A DNA stretch of 64,000 nt, taken from assembly GCA_025454405.1 (NCBI GenBank), contig JALOON010000001.1:124001-188000 (forward strand), given 5' to 3'. The position numbers and the translations under genes are program-made. The DNA comes from Oscillatoriaceae cyanobacterium Prado104 (GTDB lineage Bacteria > Cyanobacteriota > Cyanobacteriia > Cyanobacteriales > Microcoleaceae). Shown here in pieces: positions 44,143 through 53,997 of this stretch (positions are counted from its first letter, which is position 1; the number at the start of each line of letters is the position of its first letter). The notes beneath the pieces are model-generated. The model searched no databases, was not told the origin of the DNA, and worked only from the letters and a program-made list of their open reading frames with translations.

Positions 44143-46938
44143 ATGAGAATTCCCACCACGACATATCGGATTCAATTTCATGCAGGCTTTAACTTTGAAT
44201 CTGCCAAACAAATCCTCAACTATTTGGAAGAATTAGGAATTACCGATCTTTATGCTTCACCTATATTTAAAGCCAGAAAAGGCAGCACTCACGGTTACGA
44301 TGTAGTTGACTCGAATCAGCTAAATCCCGAATTGGGAACCTCAGAAGACTTTGAAACACTCAGTGAGGAAATTCAAAAACGCCAAATGGGATGGCTGCAA
44401 GATATCGTCCCGAATCACATGGCTTACGATACTCAAAACCTGCTGATTTTAGACGTACTCGAACACGGACCAGATTCTGACTATTTCGACTACTTTGATA
44501 TTGAATGGAACCACAGTTACGAAAATATTAGGGGGCGATTGCTAGCGCCACTTTTGGGCAACTTTTACGGCGAATGTTTGGAAAATGGCGAAATTCAACT
44601 CAAGTACGGCGAATCGGGGTTGAGTGTCAATTACTACAGCTTAGAATTGCCAGTTAGAATCGAATCTTACATCAAGTTTATCGGTCAAAATTTGGGACGT
44701 TTAAGCGGGGAATTGGGAAGACGCCACCCGGATTTTATCAAGTTGCTGGGGATTCTTTACATGATTAAAAATGTCCCTTCAGAAACTAAAGGTAAGGAAA
44801 GGTACGACCAAATAGCTTTTGTAAAAGGCTTGCTTTGGGAACTCTACACTCAAAATCCCATCGTCCAGAAATTTTTTGAGGATAATATCAAGTTTTTCAA
44901 CGGAGAAAAGGGGAATCCTGAAAGTTTTAACCCGCTGGATAATTTGCTTTCCGATCAGTTTTACCGCCTTGCTTTCTGGAAGGTGGGCGCAGAAGAAATT
45001 AACTACCGGAGATTTTTTACTGTCAACGAACTGATTTCTGTTAAAGTGGAAGAACTTAAAGTTTTCCAAAAAAACCATGCTTTGATTTTTGACTCGATCG
45101 AACAAGGTAAATTCACCGGATTGAGAATCGACCACATTGACGGACTTTACGATCCTACGGAATATCTGGAAAGGCTGAGAAAGAAAATCGGCGACATTTA
45201 CATCGCTGTCGAAAAAATCCTCGAACACAAAGAAGATTTGCCTGCTTATTGGCCGATTCAAGGAACTAGCGGCTACGATTTTTTAAACTACGCAAACGGC
45301 GTTTTTTGTCGGTGCGATCGCGAACAGCAATTTAGCGATATTTATTCCAGATTTACTCGCTTAAACGTTCCCTACGAACAGCTTTTTATCGATAAAAAAA
45401 CCTTGATTATAGAAAAGAATTTAGCGGGGGATGTAGACAATCTGGCGCAACTTTTAAAAAATATCTCCGGTCATTCCCGACAAGGAAATGACTTTACAAG
45501 GCGCGGCTTAGAACAAGCGCTTTTCGCAGTTTTGGCAGTTTTTCCAGTTTACCGAACCTACATCAATCAAGACGGTTTGAGAGAGTCCGATCGCACTTAT
45601 GTCAAAGAAGCAATCGACCAAGCAAAAGAACAAGTACCGCTGCTGCTGAAAGAACTAGATTTTATCGAAAAAATCCTGTTATTGGAAGAAGAAGAAACCG
45701 TAACATCCGAACAAAAAGCCTACCGCCGCCACTTCGTCATGAAGCTGCAGCAGCTAACTGGTCCGCTGATGGCAAAAGGCATTGAAGATACGCTTTTATA
45801 CGTCTACTATCGGCTGTTATCGCTTAACGAAGTCGGCGGAAATCCCAGTCAATTCGGTGTTTCTTTAGCAGATTTTCACGAATTCAACCAACAGCAGCAA
45901 CAAGTTTGGCCGCACAAAATGAATGCTACAGCTACCCACGACACCAAACGCGGCGAAGATGTCCGAGCTCGAATTAACATACTTTCAGAAATGCCTGAAG
46001 AATGGGAACAGCAAGTCAGATCCTGGAGGGAGTTGAACTCTGCAAAAAAAGTCAACTTAGTCAATCGCATCGTTCCCGATACTAACGACGAATACTTTTT
46101 TTATCAAACCTTAGTAGGTACTTTTCCGTTTGAGGGAATTGAAAATACCGATTATATCGTTCGCATCAAAAATTATGTCACCAAAGCCGTCCGCGAAGCT
46201 AAAGTTCACACTGCTTGGCTGAGGCCGGATAACAAATACGAAGAAGGTTTTATTACCTTTGTCGATCGCGTTTTGGAACCTTCAGAATCAAATCAATTTC
46301 TCAAAAAAATTCAGCCCTTCTGCAAAAAGGTAGCCCTCTACGGCATTGGCAATTCTTTATCCCAAACTCTGCTCAAAATCGCATCTCCCGGCGTCCCAGA
46401 CATTTATCAAGGAACGGAGTTTTGGGATTTAAGCCATGTCGATCCTGACAACCGCCGCCCGGTAGATTTCGATCGCCGGATCGAGGTTTTGCGGGAGATT
46501 AAAGAGAAATCTGAAACAGATATTTTGCAACTGATTGAGGAGTTGATTTCAACGCGGGAAGATGCTAGAATTAAGCTATTCCTGACAGCAAGACTTCTCG
46601 CAGCGAGAAAACAGTACCAAAATGTTTTTCAAAGAGGCAACTACCAACCGCTAACAGTAACTGGCACGTTTAAAGATAGTATTGTAGCTTTTGCCAGAAG
46701 CTGGGGAGACATAACAATTATAGCGATCGCCCCGCGATTTGTCACGAGTTTTGTTGCGCCAGAAGCAATGGCGATCGGCAACGAAATTTGGAAAGATACT
46801 AAGTTAGAATTGCCACCGGAAATGCCTGTTGTTTGGCAAGATGCGGTGACAAATCAAACGCTAGAAAGTAACGGCACGCTAGCAATTGGTGAAATTCTAA
46901 AATACTTTCCTGCTGCGATGGCGATCGGGAATAGTTGA
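44143..46938 (+). CDS. treY: Maltooligosyltrehalose synthase
   Basis: 931 residues from ATG 44143 (MRIPTTTYRIQFHAGFNF, the family start); an upstream ATG at 44065 would translate the STRR and is rejected. GH13_26 signatures: DLYASPIFKARKGSTHGYDVVD, DIVPNHMAY, nucleophile region TGLRIDHIDGLYDP, acid/base in AVEKILEHKEDLP, and NATATHDTKRGEDVRARI late. It turns the reducing end of a maltodextrin into a trehalose unit; TreZ then releases trehalose, a desiccation and osmotic protectant. The stop codon TGA lies in the first unit of a GTTGACA/GTTGATA heptamer array. Confidence 0.93.
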   Translation: MRIPTTTYRIQFHAGFNFESAKQILNYLEELGITDLYASPIFKARKGSTHGYDVVDSNQLNPELGTSEDFETLSEEIQKRQMGWLQDIVPNHMAYDTQNLLILDVLEHGPDSDYFDYFDIEWNHSYENIRGRLLAPLLGNFYGECLENGEIQLKYGESGLSVNYYSLELPVRIESYIKFIGQNLGRLSGELGRRHPDFIKLLGILYMIKNVPSETKGKERYDQIAFVKGLLWELYTQNPIVQKFFEDNIKFFNGEKGNPESFNPLDNLLSDQFYRLAFWKVGAEEINYRRFFTVNELISVKVEELKVFQKNHALIFDSIEQGKFTGLRIDHIDGLYDPTEYLERLRKKIGDIYIAVEKILEHKEDLPAYWPIQGTSGYDFLNYANGVFCRCDREQQFSDIYSRFTRLNVPYEQLFIDKKTLIIEKNLAGDVDNLAQLLKNISGHSRQGNDFTRRGLEQALFAVLAVFPVYRTYINQDGLRESDRTYVKEAIDQAKEQVPLLLKELDFIEKILLLEEEETVTSEQKAYRRHFVMKLQQLTGPLMAKGIEDTLLYVYYRLLSLNEVGGNPSQFGVSLADFHEFNQQQQQVWPHKMNATATHDTKRGEDVRARINILSEMPEEWEQQVRSWRELNSAKKVNLVNRIVPDTNDEYFFYQTLVGTFPFEGIENTDYIVRIKNYVTKAVREAKVHTAWLRPDNKYEEGFITFVDRVLEPSESNQFLKKIQPFCKKVALYGIGNSLSQTLLKIASPGVPDIYQGTEFWDLSHVDPDNRRPVDFDRRIEVLREIKEKSETDILQLIEELISTREDARIKLFLTARLLAARKQYQNVFQRGNYQPLTVTGTFKDSIVAFARSWGDITIIAIAPRFVTSFVAPEAMAIGNEIWKDTKLELPPEMPVVWQDAVTNQTLESNGTLAIGEILKYFPAAMAIGNS

Positions 46939-47125
46939 CAGTTGATAGTTGACAGTTGACAGTTGATAGTTGACAGTTGGGCATTGGGTATCGGGAATTC
47001 TCCCACTCTCCCCCTCTCGCCCTCTCGCACTCTTCCCCTCCCCCACTCTCCCACTCTCCCCCTCTCGCCCTCATCCACTCTCCCACTCTCCCCCTCTCCC
47101 CCTCTCCCCCTCTCTCCCCCTCTCC
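46936..47125. repeat. STRR arrays after treY
   Basis: GTTGACA/GTTGATA heptamers (46936-46980) overlap the treY stop codon. A long C/T-rich run of CTCTCCC/CTCTCGC-type heptamers (about 47000-47125) reaches almost to the dprA stop. Confidence 0.85.
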
Positions 47126-47131
47126 CCATAA

Positions 47132-48295
47132 TTAGCACCGCTGATATCGCATTCCCGGTAATTGCGAAACTAATCCCAATAATTCTAATTGCAAGAGGAT
47201 TCCCGAAACTTTTCCCGGCGGCAATCCGGCAGTTTCAACAATTGAATCAAAAGAACTTGGCCCGGATGCGATCGCCCTCAAAACTTGCTCTAATTCCGGT
47301 TCCAAAAGCGGCGCTTTCTTTTCAGGAACAGCAGGTACGGGAAACAACGACAATTGCTCGTATTTACTCTCAACTTTATCCAATTTTGGCATAGCTCCGA
47401 GCATTTCTAACAAGCGTTCTTCGCTCAACAATCGTTCGCTATCGGGCAAAATGGGGTGCGCGCCTTTACTCAGCAATTCCAAACAACCAAAAGAGCGATC
47501 GTCATCCAATCTTGCTGTCAAAACATACACGTCGCGGCAAAAATCGTTAGCTTGATAAGCAGTAATTAAAGCTCCCGATTTTTGAGGAGCTTCTATCACA
47601 ATTGTAGCGCGACTCAAGCCGGCAATAATCCGATTGCGGCGGGGAAAATTAGTTTTATTTGGTTGAGTGCCTGCAGGATATTCGCTAATAGCCAATCCCT
47701 GCTGCAAAAGTCGATCGCACAGCCTCTGATTCGGCTTGGGATAAACGATATCGACTCCCGTGCCAAAAACTGCCAAAGTCCGCCCTCCCGCCTCCAAACA
47801 GCTTGTATGGGCCTCTGTATCGATGCCGGCGGCAAATCCCGAAACAACTGTAAAACCGCTTTTAGCCAAAGCTGTACTAATTTTGCGAGTCCACCTCCTG
47901 CCGTATTCCGAAGGGCTGCGAGTGCCGACAATCGCCACAGTTGGCTTGATTCCTAAATTTTCATCGAGTTCGATTTTACCGCGATAATACAGCACCGGCG
48001 GCGGGTTAGAAATTTCCAATAACAAGCGGGGATATTCTTTATCGGCGGGCGTCCAAAAATGGGGGTTGGCGATCGAATGTTTGGCAATAAATTCTTCAGG
48101 ATCGATCTGCGATCGCTCTTGTAATATTGTTTCTATTGTCAGCTTGCCAAAACCTTCTACTTGCGCTAAATCTGCGGGTTTTGCCGTCCAAGCTGCTGCT
48201 AGAGTCGGGAAATGTTGGTGCAATCTTTGCAGTAAAATCGGTCCGACACCGCGAATTTGCGACCATGCCAGCCAGTAAGCGCGTTCTTGGATCAA
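47132..48295 (-). CDS. dprA: DNA-processing protein DprA
   Basis: 387 residues. An N-terminal SAM/HhH-like region (WSQIRGVGPILLQRLHQHF) precedes the Rossmann-like DprA core: VAIVGTRSPSEYGRRW, GFAAGIDTEAHTSCLEAGG, FGTGVDIVYPKPN, SEYPAGTQPNKTNFPRRNRIIAGLS and IEAPQKSGALITAYQA. The C-terminal 65 residues are the winged-helix DprA_WH domain. It binds incoming single-stranded DNA and loads RecA during natural transformation. It implies competence potential, in line with an isolate rich in transferred and repeat DNA. Confidence 0.93.
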   Translation of the reverse strand: MIQERAYWLAWSQIRGVGPILLQRLHQHFPTLAAAWTAKPADLAQVEGFGKLTIETILQERSQIDPEEFIAKHSIANPHFWTPADKEYPRLLLEISNPPPVLYYRGKIELDENLGIKPTVAIVGTRSPSEYGRRWTRKISTALAKSGFTVVSGFAAGIDTEAHTSCLEAGGRTLAVFGTGVDIVYPKPNQRLCDRLLQQGLAISEYPAGTQPNKTNFPRRNRIIAGLSRATIVIEAPQKSGALITAYQANDFCRDVYVLTARLDDDRSFGCLELLSKGAHPILPDSERLLSEERLLEMLGAMPKLDKVESKYEQLSLFPVPAVPEKKAPLLEPELEQVLRAIASGPSSFDSIVETAGLPPGKVSGILLQLELLGLVSQLPGMRYQRC

Positions 48296-48344
48296 AGAGT
48301 TTTCCTCAACTTTTCTGAGTACGATTTTATCATTTTTTTTACCG

Positions 48345-48440
48345 TGGGATTTAGATCCCCCCTAGCCCCCCTTAAGAAGGGGGGGACCGGAAGCGGCCAA
48401 AGTCCCCCTTTTTAAGGGGGATTTAGGGGGATCTAGACGG
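48345..48440. repeat. R5 repeat
   Basis: GATCCCCCCTAGCCCCCCTT, AAGAAGGGGGGGACCGGAAG, then AGTCCCCCTTTTTAAGGGGG and ATTTAGGGGGATCTAGAC, in inverted orientation to the copy at 12845. The short single-unit version of the element. Confidence 0.8.
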
Positions 48441-48482
48441 GCGGGAAACACGAGATTAAATATAAGTAATTAAAAATTATTG

Positions 48483-49151
48483 CTAATTTTTCCAACCGAC
48501 GAAACGGGTGTAAATATAAGCAATAATTTCTCCTGTAACTGTGCGAAAACCTTCGCTGGATTTCCACCATTCTTGGGGATTGTAATCTTGGGGTTCTGCT
48601 GCGATGATGCCGACTTGAATTTCGGGCTTTAACACTTCTTTAAAGATGATCCAACTTCTGCGGGCGTGCGTGCCGAATGAGTAAAGATTAATTGAGTTAA
48701 TTTTTAAACTGGAAGCAGACAGCCAATCTCTCAGAGCAATTGCGGAAGCGGCGGTGCGGTATTTGATAACGCTGGCGGCGGGTACGGCTATTATTTTGGT
48801 TCGATCGAATCCTAAGGCAATACAAGTAGCGGCTGTTAATTCGGCATAGTTTTTATATTCTGCTAGATAGTAGCCTTTGCTTAAAGGGAGTCCTGTAGTA
48901 ATTAATTTTTGGTAATTGCCTGTTTTGAATTCGGCGATCGCGCTTTCGATCGCGTAATCTGGCAGCCAGCCTTCGACTACTAATATATCTGCTTCGATCG
49001 GGGAGTTTACTGCTAAAAATGGATGGATGTTAGTGATGATTAAGAGCATTGATATTGTGAGTGAGATCGCTCCTATTATCCAGCCTTGTCTGGTAATTGT
49101 CCATGTTTCTCGGCGGCGGATTAGGCTAATTTTGATTTTGGGTTTTTGCAT
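48483..49151 (-). CDS. YdcF/SanA-like DUF218 membrane protein
   Basis: 222 residues. One N-terminal membrane helix (about 22-45: WIIGAISLTISMLLIITNI), then a DUF218-type domain: EADILVVEGWLPDYAIESAI, ITTGLPLSKGYYLAEYKNYAELT, TKIIAVPAASVIKYRTAASA and a Y..FGTHARRSWIIF segment. ElyC/SanA/YdcF relatives act in envelope or peptidoglycan-precursor metabolism; this copy's role is unknown. Confidence 0.8.
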   Translation of the reverse strand: MQKPKIKISLIRRRETWTITRQGWIIGAISLTISMLLIITNIHPFLAVNSPIEADILVVEGWLPDYAIESAIAEFKTGNYQKLITTGLPLSKGYYLAEYKNYAELTAATCIALGFDRTKIIAVPAASVIKYRTAASAIALRDWLSASSLKINSINLYSFGTHARRSWIIFKEVLKPEIQVGIIAAEPQDYNPQEWWKSSEGFRTVTGEIIAYIYTRFVGWKN

Positions 49152-49185
49152 TTTTGATTGTTTCCAATATTAGCCATAGGCGAGC

Positions 49186-49263
49186 GAGGAGCAAAAGCAA
49201 GCGAGCGGGGACGCTCGCACTACAAGGGCGATCTGGCAAGCGAGCGGAGACACTCGCACTGCT
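49186..49263. repeat. R8 repeats
   Basis: Two units built on GCGAGCGGGGACGCTCGCACT and GCGAGCGGAGACACTCGCACT. R8 recurs at 53927-53988 and three times at 61557-61665. Confidence 0.8.
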
Positions 49264-49278
49264 GAATCTTATCAGCTA

Positions 49279-49957
<679 letters not shown>

Positions 49958-50063
49958 AGCTTTCTCCTTTGTATCAGATACTGGATTCGGACAAGAAATC
50001 AGACACGAATGTACTTCGACCGAGATATACTCTGTTGTTAAACCCCTACACCGAGATCGAGTT

Positions 50064-50738
50064 ATGCCTAAGTTTGACAAGCCTAAATTAAACAAGTCTA
50101 AATTAAACCAGTCTGAATTTGACGGGTCTAACTCTACCGACGATTGCTCAAATAAGAGCAAATCTTTGCCAACAGCAAAACTTCCTCCCGTTCAGCTTGA
50201 TGAAACTATTGTAGCAGGTCACAGGCCGAAAAAACTCAGTCAGCTAGAGCGACTGCTCATGGAAATGCCGAACTTTCACATCAGCCAATTGGCATTCCCC
50301 GCCGATATTGCAGGAGACGATCCTGTTGATGTCAAAGAATTTGAAAGTAGAATTAGCAAAATCCTGAATGCCAAAAATATTGATGTGAATGTTAAAAAAT
50401 TAACTAAATATCTGGAATACCTCAAGCAAAATATTAAATTTCCCTGCCGCGTCACCGGAAGAGAAGAGTTTATCTGGGAAGAAGAATACCTGTTCGGCGG
50501 CGGTAGCAAGAAACAATATGAAAAATTGAAAAAAACTCAACCTTCTTACACTGATACTTTCGCGATTTCACAATTCGAGGACGCTTTCGATACAGATGAA
50601 GGCATTATCGTCAAGGTGCAGCGCTTGAGTGACAAGAAAGAATTTATCCTGCCTTTAGTAGAGTTGGAAGCCAGCGATAACAACTCTCCAAACGATAGGT
50701 TATTGGATGATTACAGTACGTGGTTTGCCAATTATTAA
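50064..50738 (+). CDS. CcbP-like putative calcium-binding protein
   Basis: 224 residues. The N-terminal 45 are low-complexity, with KPKLNKSKLNQSEFD repeats. The C-terminal 110 (LEYLKQNIKFPCRVTGREEF, then a WEEEYLFGGGSKKQYEKLKK stretch, KTQPSYTDTF and VKVQRLSDKKEFILPLVELEA) resemble the cyanobacterial calcium-binding protein CcbP family, which sequesters Ca2+ in cells and acts in heterocyst regulation in Anabaena. Many acidic side chains (DEG, DAFDTD, WEEE) suit Ca binding. Family call is from memory and moderate. The N-terminal extension is unusual. Confidence 0.6.
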   Translation: MPKFDKPKLNKSKLNQSEFDGSNSTDDCSNKSKSLPTAKLPPVQLDETIVAGHRPKKLSQLERLLMEMPNFHISQLAFPADIAGDDPVDVKEFESRISKILNAKNIDVNVKKLTKYLEYLKQNIKFPCRVTGREEFIWEEEYLFGGGSKKQYEKLKKTQPSYTDTFAISQFEDAFDTDEGIIVKVQRLSDKKEFILPLVELEASDNNSPNDRLLDDYSTWFANY

Positions 50739-50753
50739 CAGAACTCGCATTCC

Positions 50754-51115
50754 GATCCCCCCCTTTTTTCGGCAGGGCTGTAACATTGCTCTTGTAGGGT
50801 TCGATCTCAAAGTCGAATAACGAGTTTGACCTGGAACTCGAAGAACGAGTTTGACCTCATACTCGAATAACGAGCGAAGCATATTCGAGTATGAGGTCAA
50901 ATAGAAGCATATTCGAGTTTCAGGTCAAATAGTAGCATATTCGACTTTGAGGTCGAAATGCCCCCGTGGCAGCCCCAAGGCCTGAAATAACGGCAAATGG
51001 TCGGTGGGGGGGTAGGCACGGGGACACTCCCTGGGCTAAACGCTCCGCCCCTAAAGAAACCTCGTTTTTTGGAGAATGAAACAGCCCTGCTTTTTTAGGG
51101 GGGTTAGGGGGGATC
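50754..51115. repeat. Composite inverted-repeat element with a three-block hairpin
   Basis: Outer arms: GATCCCCCCCTTTTTT..GCAGGGCTGT (50754-50782) and the inverse ACAGCCCTGCTTTTTT..GGGGGGATC (51081-51115). Inside, 50800-50957 forms a long hairpin of three paired blocks: TTCGATCTCAAAGTCGAATA with TATTCGACTTTGAGGTCGAA (19/20), TTTGACCTGGAACTCGAA with its complement, and TTTGACCTCATACTCGAATA with its complement, separated by small internal loops. Each unit also contains a small CTCG..CGAG hairpin. No gene is seen. A short non-coding RNA or a non-autonomous mobile element is possible. Confidence 0.75.
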
Positions 51116-51159
51116 GAAATCTGGATAAAAATGAGAAATACCAACCGCATTTCAGCAGT

Positions 51160-51915
51160 TTACATGGAGGCGAAAACGCGCGAGCGCTCTACCGATGCCA
51201 AAGCTTCGACCAAACTGCGAACCGCTGCTACCATTGCCACTTCGCTGTTAAGTTGGCTGACAGCAGATCCGACGCCAATACCGGCAGCACCGGCTCCGAT
51301 AGCTAGGGGTGCAGTGACGCTGGAAATGCCGGAAGCGCAAAGTACGGGCACGGATACGGCGCGGGAAATTTCAAAAGCCGCAGCCAAAGTAGGCGCTGCT
51401 TTTTCAATTAATCCTAAGGTGCCGGCGTGGGTTGGTTGGGCGCTGGTGCCGCCTTCTGTTTGAATGATATCAGCGCCGGCTTTAACTAATTCTGTTGCTA
51501 ATTGCACCTGTTTGTCGAGAGACAAAATGTGGGGAACTGTCACAGAAAGGGTAATCTTGGGAAGGAGCGATCGAGTTTGGCAAGTTAATTCCAAAACTTC
51601 CTCAGCTTCAAAACGGCGGCCTAAAGCATAGAAAGAGTCAAAGTTGCCAATTTCAATTAAATTAGCACCGGCTTCTACCGCAGGTAAGAACTTTTCCGGT
51701 TCTACCGCCGATACGCAAATTGGCAAATTTGTCAACTGTTTTGCCATCAGTACCAAATCTCGATCGGCCGCAATATCGACAAAAGAAGCACCGCCGAGAT
51801 CCGCTGCTTTAACTACAGCAGCCACTCTCGCAGCATCAAAATTATTCAATCCGCTGATAATTTTTAGGGCGCGACCTCGATCGAATGCTTGCTGCAATTT
51901 AGGTTCTACACTCAT
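51160..51915 (-). CDS. ycf23: Ycf23/DUF561 TIM-barrel protein
   Basis: 251 residues. DUF561, the plastid Ycf23 family. Landmarks: RALKIISGLNNFDAARVA, ASFVDIAADRDLV, ICVSAVEPEKFLPAVEAGAN, IEIGNFDSFYALGR, ADIIQTEGG and the phosphate-binding-like VLCASGISSVTAPLAIGAGAAGIGVGSAV. A nitronate-monooxygenase or ThiG-like barrel; enzymatic role unproven. Encoded in red algal plastids, so a core cyanobacterial gene. Full length. Confidence 0.88.
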   Translation of the reverse strand: MSVEPKLQQAFDRGRALKIISGLNNFDAARVAAVVKAADLGGASFVDIAADRDLVLMAKQLTNLPICVSAVEPEKFLPAVEAGANLIEIGNFDSFYALGRRFEAEEVLELTCQTRSLLPKITLSVTVPHILSLDKQVQLATELVKAGADIIQTEGGTSAQPTHAGTLGLIEKAAPTLAAAFEISRAVSVPVLCASGISSVTAPLAIGAGAAGIGVGSAVSQLNSEVAMVAAVRSLVEALASVERSRVFASM

Positions 51916-52040
51916 CGTTACTTTTCCAACTTAGAAATTTTCTTAAACTCATTTTGACACGGATCGGCACAGTTTGCGCTCTTAATATTTAATTAATTTT
52001 TAATTCTTAGATTGCGTTCGATCGGGCGATCGCCATCAAA

Positions 52041-52243
52041 TTAGTTTGTAGTGGAGACTTTAGTCTTCCCAAGAAGCGGACGGACTTAAGTCCGCACTAC
52101 GAACTTAAAGTTAGTTTGTAGTGGAGACTTTAGTCTTCCCAAGAAGCGGACGGACTTAAGTCCGCACTACGAACTTAAAATTAGTTTGTAGTAGGGACTT
52201 TAGTCCTCCCCAAAAGCAGACTTAAGTCTGCACTACGAACGAT
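52041..52243. repeat. Three tandem R1 repeats, 70-bp period
   Basis: TTAGTTTGTAGTGGAGACTT starts at 52041, 52111 and (variant GTAGGGACTT) 52181, exactly 70 bp apart. Each unit is an R1 hairpin (GTAGTGGAGACTTTAGTC ... GACTTAAGTCCGCACTAC). The first two are identical over about 65 bp, so a recent duplication. The last unit overlaps the stop codon of the creatininase gene. Confidence 0.9.
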
Positions 52244-53048
52244 TTATATTTATCCTCGGTTGTCGGAATTTACCAACATCTTCAATAACTTTTACCCAAG
52301 CATCAGAGAGAGATTCGAGGATAATTTCGCCCTTTTCCTTAGTTGCCGCCGTTGCATCACCCAACACGCCGCTTGCAGTCAACTCTCCCGTCAGCCAAGC
52401 AAAAGGCAAATTACCTTCCATACTCAACAAACTATCGCTTGGCAAACCCTGCGGGTACTCGCAAACTGCCAGATCCATTTTCACCTGTTCCGGCAAAATT
52501 GACAGTAACAAACTCGTTTCTGCATCTCCCGCATGAATCCCGAATTCTAACTCTTTCGCAGTCAATAACTCGGCAGCAACGTTCGGCACACGCCAGACAA
52601 ACAGCGGAAAAACAGAAAAATCTTGATATTTTTGATGGATATCCCGCGCCGCAATTTCCATCACCTGAGGCTGCCCTCCGTGAGCGTTCGCTAGCACTAA
52701 CTTGCGAAATCCAGCCCGATAAATGCTGTCCGCCATTTCGCAAATTACCGCTAATAAAGTTTGAGCGCCGAGCACAATTGTACCGGGAAAATGGCAGTGT
52801 TCGTTCGATTTGCCGTAGTAAAGAGTGGGCAAAGCATAAGCGGGAATATTGGCATCTAATTTTGCTAAAGCTTTGCCCGTGACAGCCGCGCTAATTGCCG
52901 CATCGACGATTAAAGGCAAGTGCGGGCCGTGTTGTTCGATCGCGCCTAGAGGTTGAATGATAACAGTATTTTCCTTATCGGGCATCGACTCAATTTCTGT
53001 CCAGGTAAGATAAGGAAAAAAGCGTTCTGGTGGAGTAAAATTGTGCAT
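52233..53048 (-). CDS. Creatininase-family amidohydrolase
   Basis: 271 residues from ATG 53048 (MHNFTPPERFF); an in-frame start at 53063 adds five. The family's metal ligands are present: Glu/His in IQPLGAIEQHGPHLPLIVDA, His in LVLANAHGGQPQVM and HAGDAETSLLLSI (His/Asp/Glu). Members include creatinine amidohydrolase and the F420/riboflavin-related MftE/FAPy hydrolases; substrate is unknown here. The final residues NRS and the stop codon are encoded by an R1 repeat, so the natural C-terminus has been replaced. Confidence 0.88.
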   Translation of the reverse strand: MHNFTPPERFFPYLTWTEIESMPDKENTVIIQPLGAIEQHGPHLPLIVDAAISAAVTGKALAKLDANIPAYALPTLYYGKSNEHCHFPGTIVLGAQTLLAVICEMADSIYRAGFRKLVLANAHGGQPQVMEIAARDIHQKYQDFSVFPLFVWRVPNVAAELLTAKELEFGIHAGDAETSLLLSILPEQVKMDLAVCEYPQGLPSDSLLSMEGNLPFAWLTGELTASGVLGDATAATKEKGEIILESLSDAWVKVIEDVGKFRQPRININRS

Positions 53049-53160
53049 ATTGCAACGATCCAAGCTCGGGTAAGTCTAACCTGAATTAAAAGATTTTCTG
53101 AATATTATTTTATCTTTGTGTGAGGGCGAATTGATTCCTTAATGCCATCCATAAAACAGA

Positions 53161-53182
53161 AGACCCCCAAAGGTGGAGGTCT
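53161..53182 (-). terminator. Probable terminator hairpin for the WGxxGxxG gene
   Basis: AGACCTCCACCTTTGGGGGTCT (minus strand, shown in parts AGACCTCCA..TGGGGGTCT) forms a nine-pair stem with one mismatch and a four-base loop, followed on the minus strand by TCTGTTTTAT. It is 79 bases after the 53262 stop. T-tract is short, so confidence is moderate. Confidence 0.45.
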
Positions 53183-53261
53183 CGCGATCTATATTAAGTT
53201 TTGGACTGGTTAAAGTACCCTGTCCCCGTCTGGCGCTCATAGTCCAAAGACTAGAGCACGA

Positions 53262-53585
53262 TTAACGGTAGTCGCTGCGAACAGCAGGGTCGCGATCGCC
53301 CGTGGTAGTAGTAGTATAGCGGACTGGTTCTTCGCGCTTGCGAGGAATCAAACCGAGCAAACCAGACAATCCTAACAAGCCCAACCATCCCCAATCAAAA
53401 TCGCGATCTGTTTCAGTACCGTACACATCGGAGCGAGGAGTTGTGGTAGTGGTAGTTGTGTCTCTACTGTTAGTCCCTGGAGCGGTATCTGTCTGAGCGG
53501 AAGCGGGCAAGTTAGCGGGGAGAATTGCTAAACCAGCAGCGATAACGCCTGCACCGATTGCTTTAGATAAATTTGAGGGCTTCAT
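53262..53585 (-). CDS. WGxxGxxG-motif exported protein
   Basis: 107 residues. A signal peptide (LSKAIGAGVIAAGLAILPANLPASAQ) ends at ASA-Q. A Thr/Ser/Asp-rich spacer (residues 31-62) with six consecutive Thr follows. Then comes FDWGWLGLLGLSGLLGLIPRKREEP (about 63-87), the WGxxGxxG motif of small exported or membrane-anchored cyanobacterial proteins, and a charged tail. The hydrophobic motif followed by RKRE suggests membrane anchoring. Function unknown. Confidence 0.8.
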   Translation of the reverse strand: MKPSNLSKAIGAGVIAAGLAILPANLPASAQTDTAPGTNSRDTTTTTTTPRSDVYGTETDRDFDWGWLGLLGLSGLLGLIPRKREEPVRYTTTTTGDRDPAVRSDYR

Positions 53586-53997
53586 AATCCTAAATGCTCT
53601 CTGTTGGCAAATTCTTTAACTATCACTACTATATCGATCGAGCGCGCGCTCCAAATCCACCCCTAGCAGTAAACTCGATCGAATTTCAGCTATTACTATA
53701 GATCGATCCAAACTCGAATCTCCGTCAAAAAGCCCGGTATAGCTGCGGACATAGCACTGGGATATACTGTAGAGTGCGTCATGTCTCTTAAGATTTGAGA
53801 TTTGAGATTTTGGATTTCAATTTTTAAAATAGTAAATATTAAGTATTTAATACTCATGTTGCATAATTTAATTCTCCGTTTACTCAACATAACACAAACA
53901 AAACTTCCGCACCTGTCAAATATTGACGATCGCGAGCTGGGACGCTCGCACTAATCACATCTGCGAGCGGGGACGCTCGCACTGTCAACTGTTGAAC
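53586..53997. other. 412-bp spacer with STRR and R8
   Basis: AT-rich. AATCTCAAATC-type heptamers at about 53790-53820, R8 units at 53927-53988 next to the stop of the SGNH-like gene. A short minus-strand frame across 53696-53890 is built from the STRR and is not supported. No RNA gene seen. Confidence 0.6.

Noticed and set aside
53696-53890. Minus-strand ORF of 64 codons in the spacer before the SGNH-like cluster end
   Set aside because: Its core is an AATCTCAAATC heptamer stretch; no family features or ribosome site.
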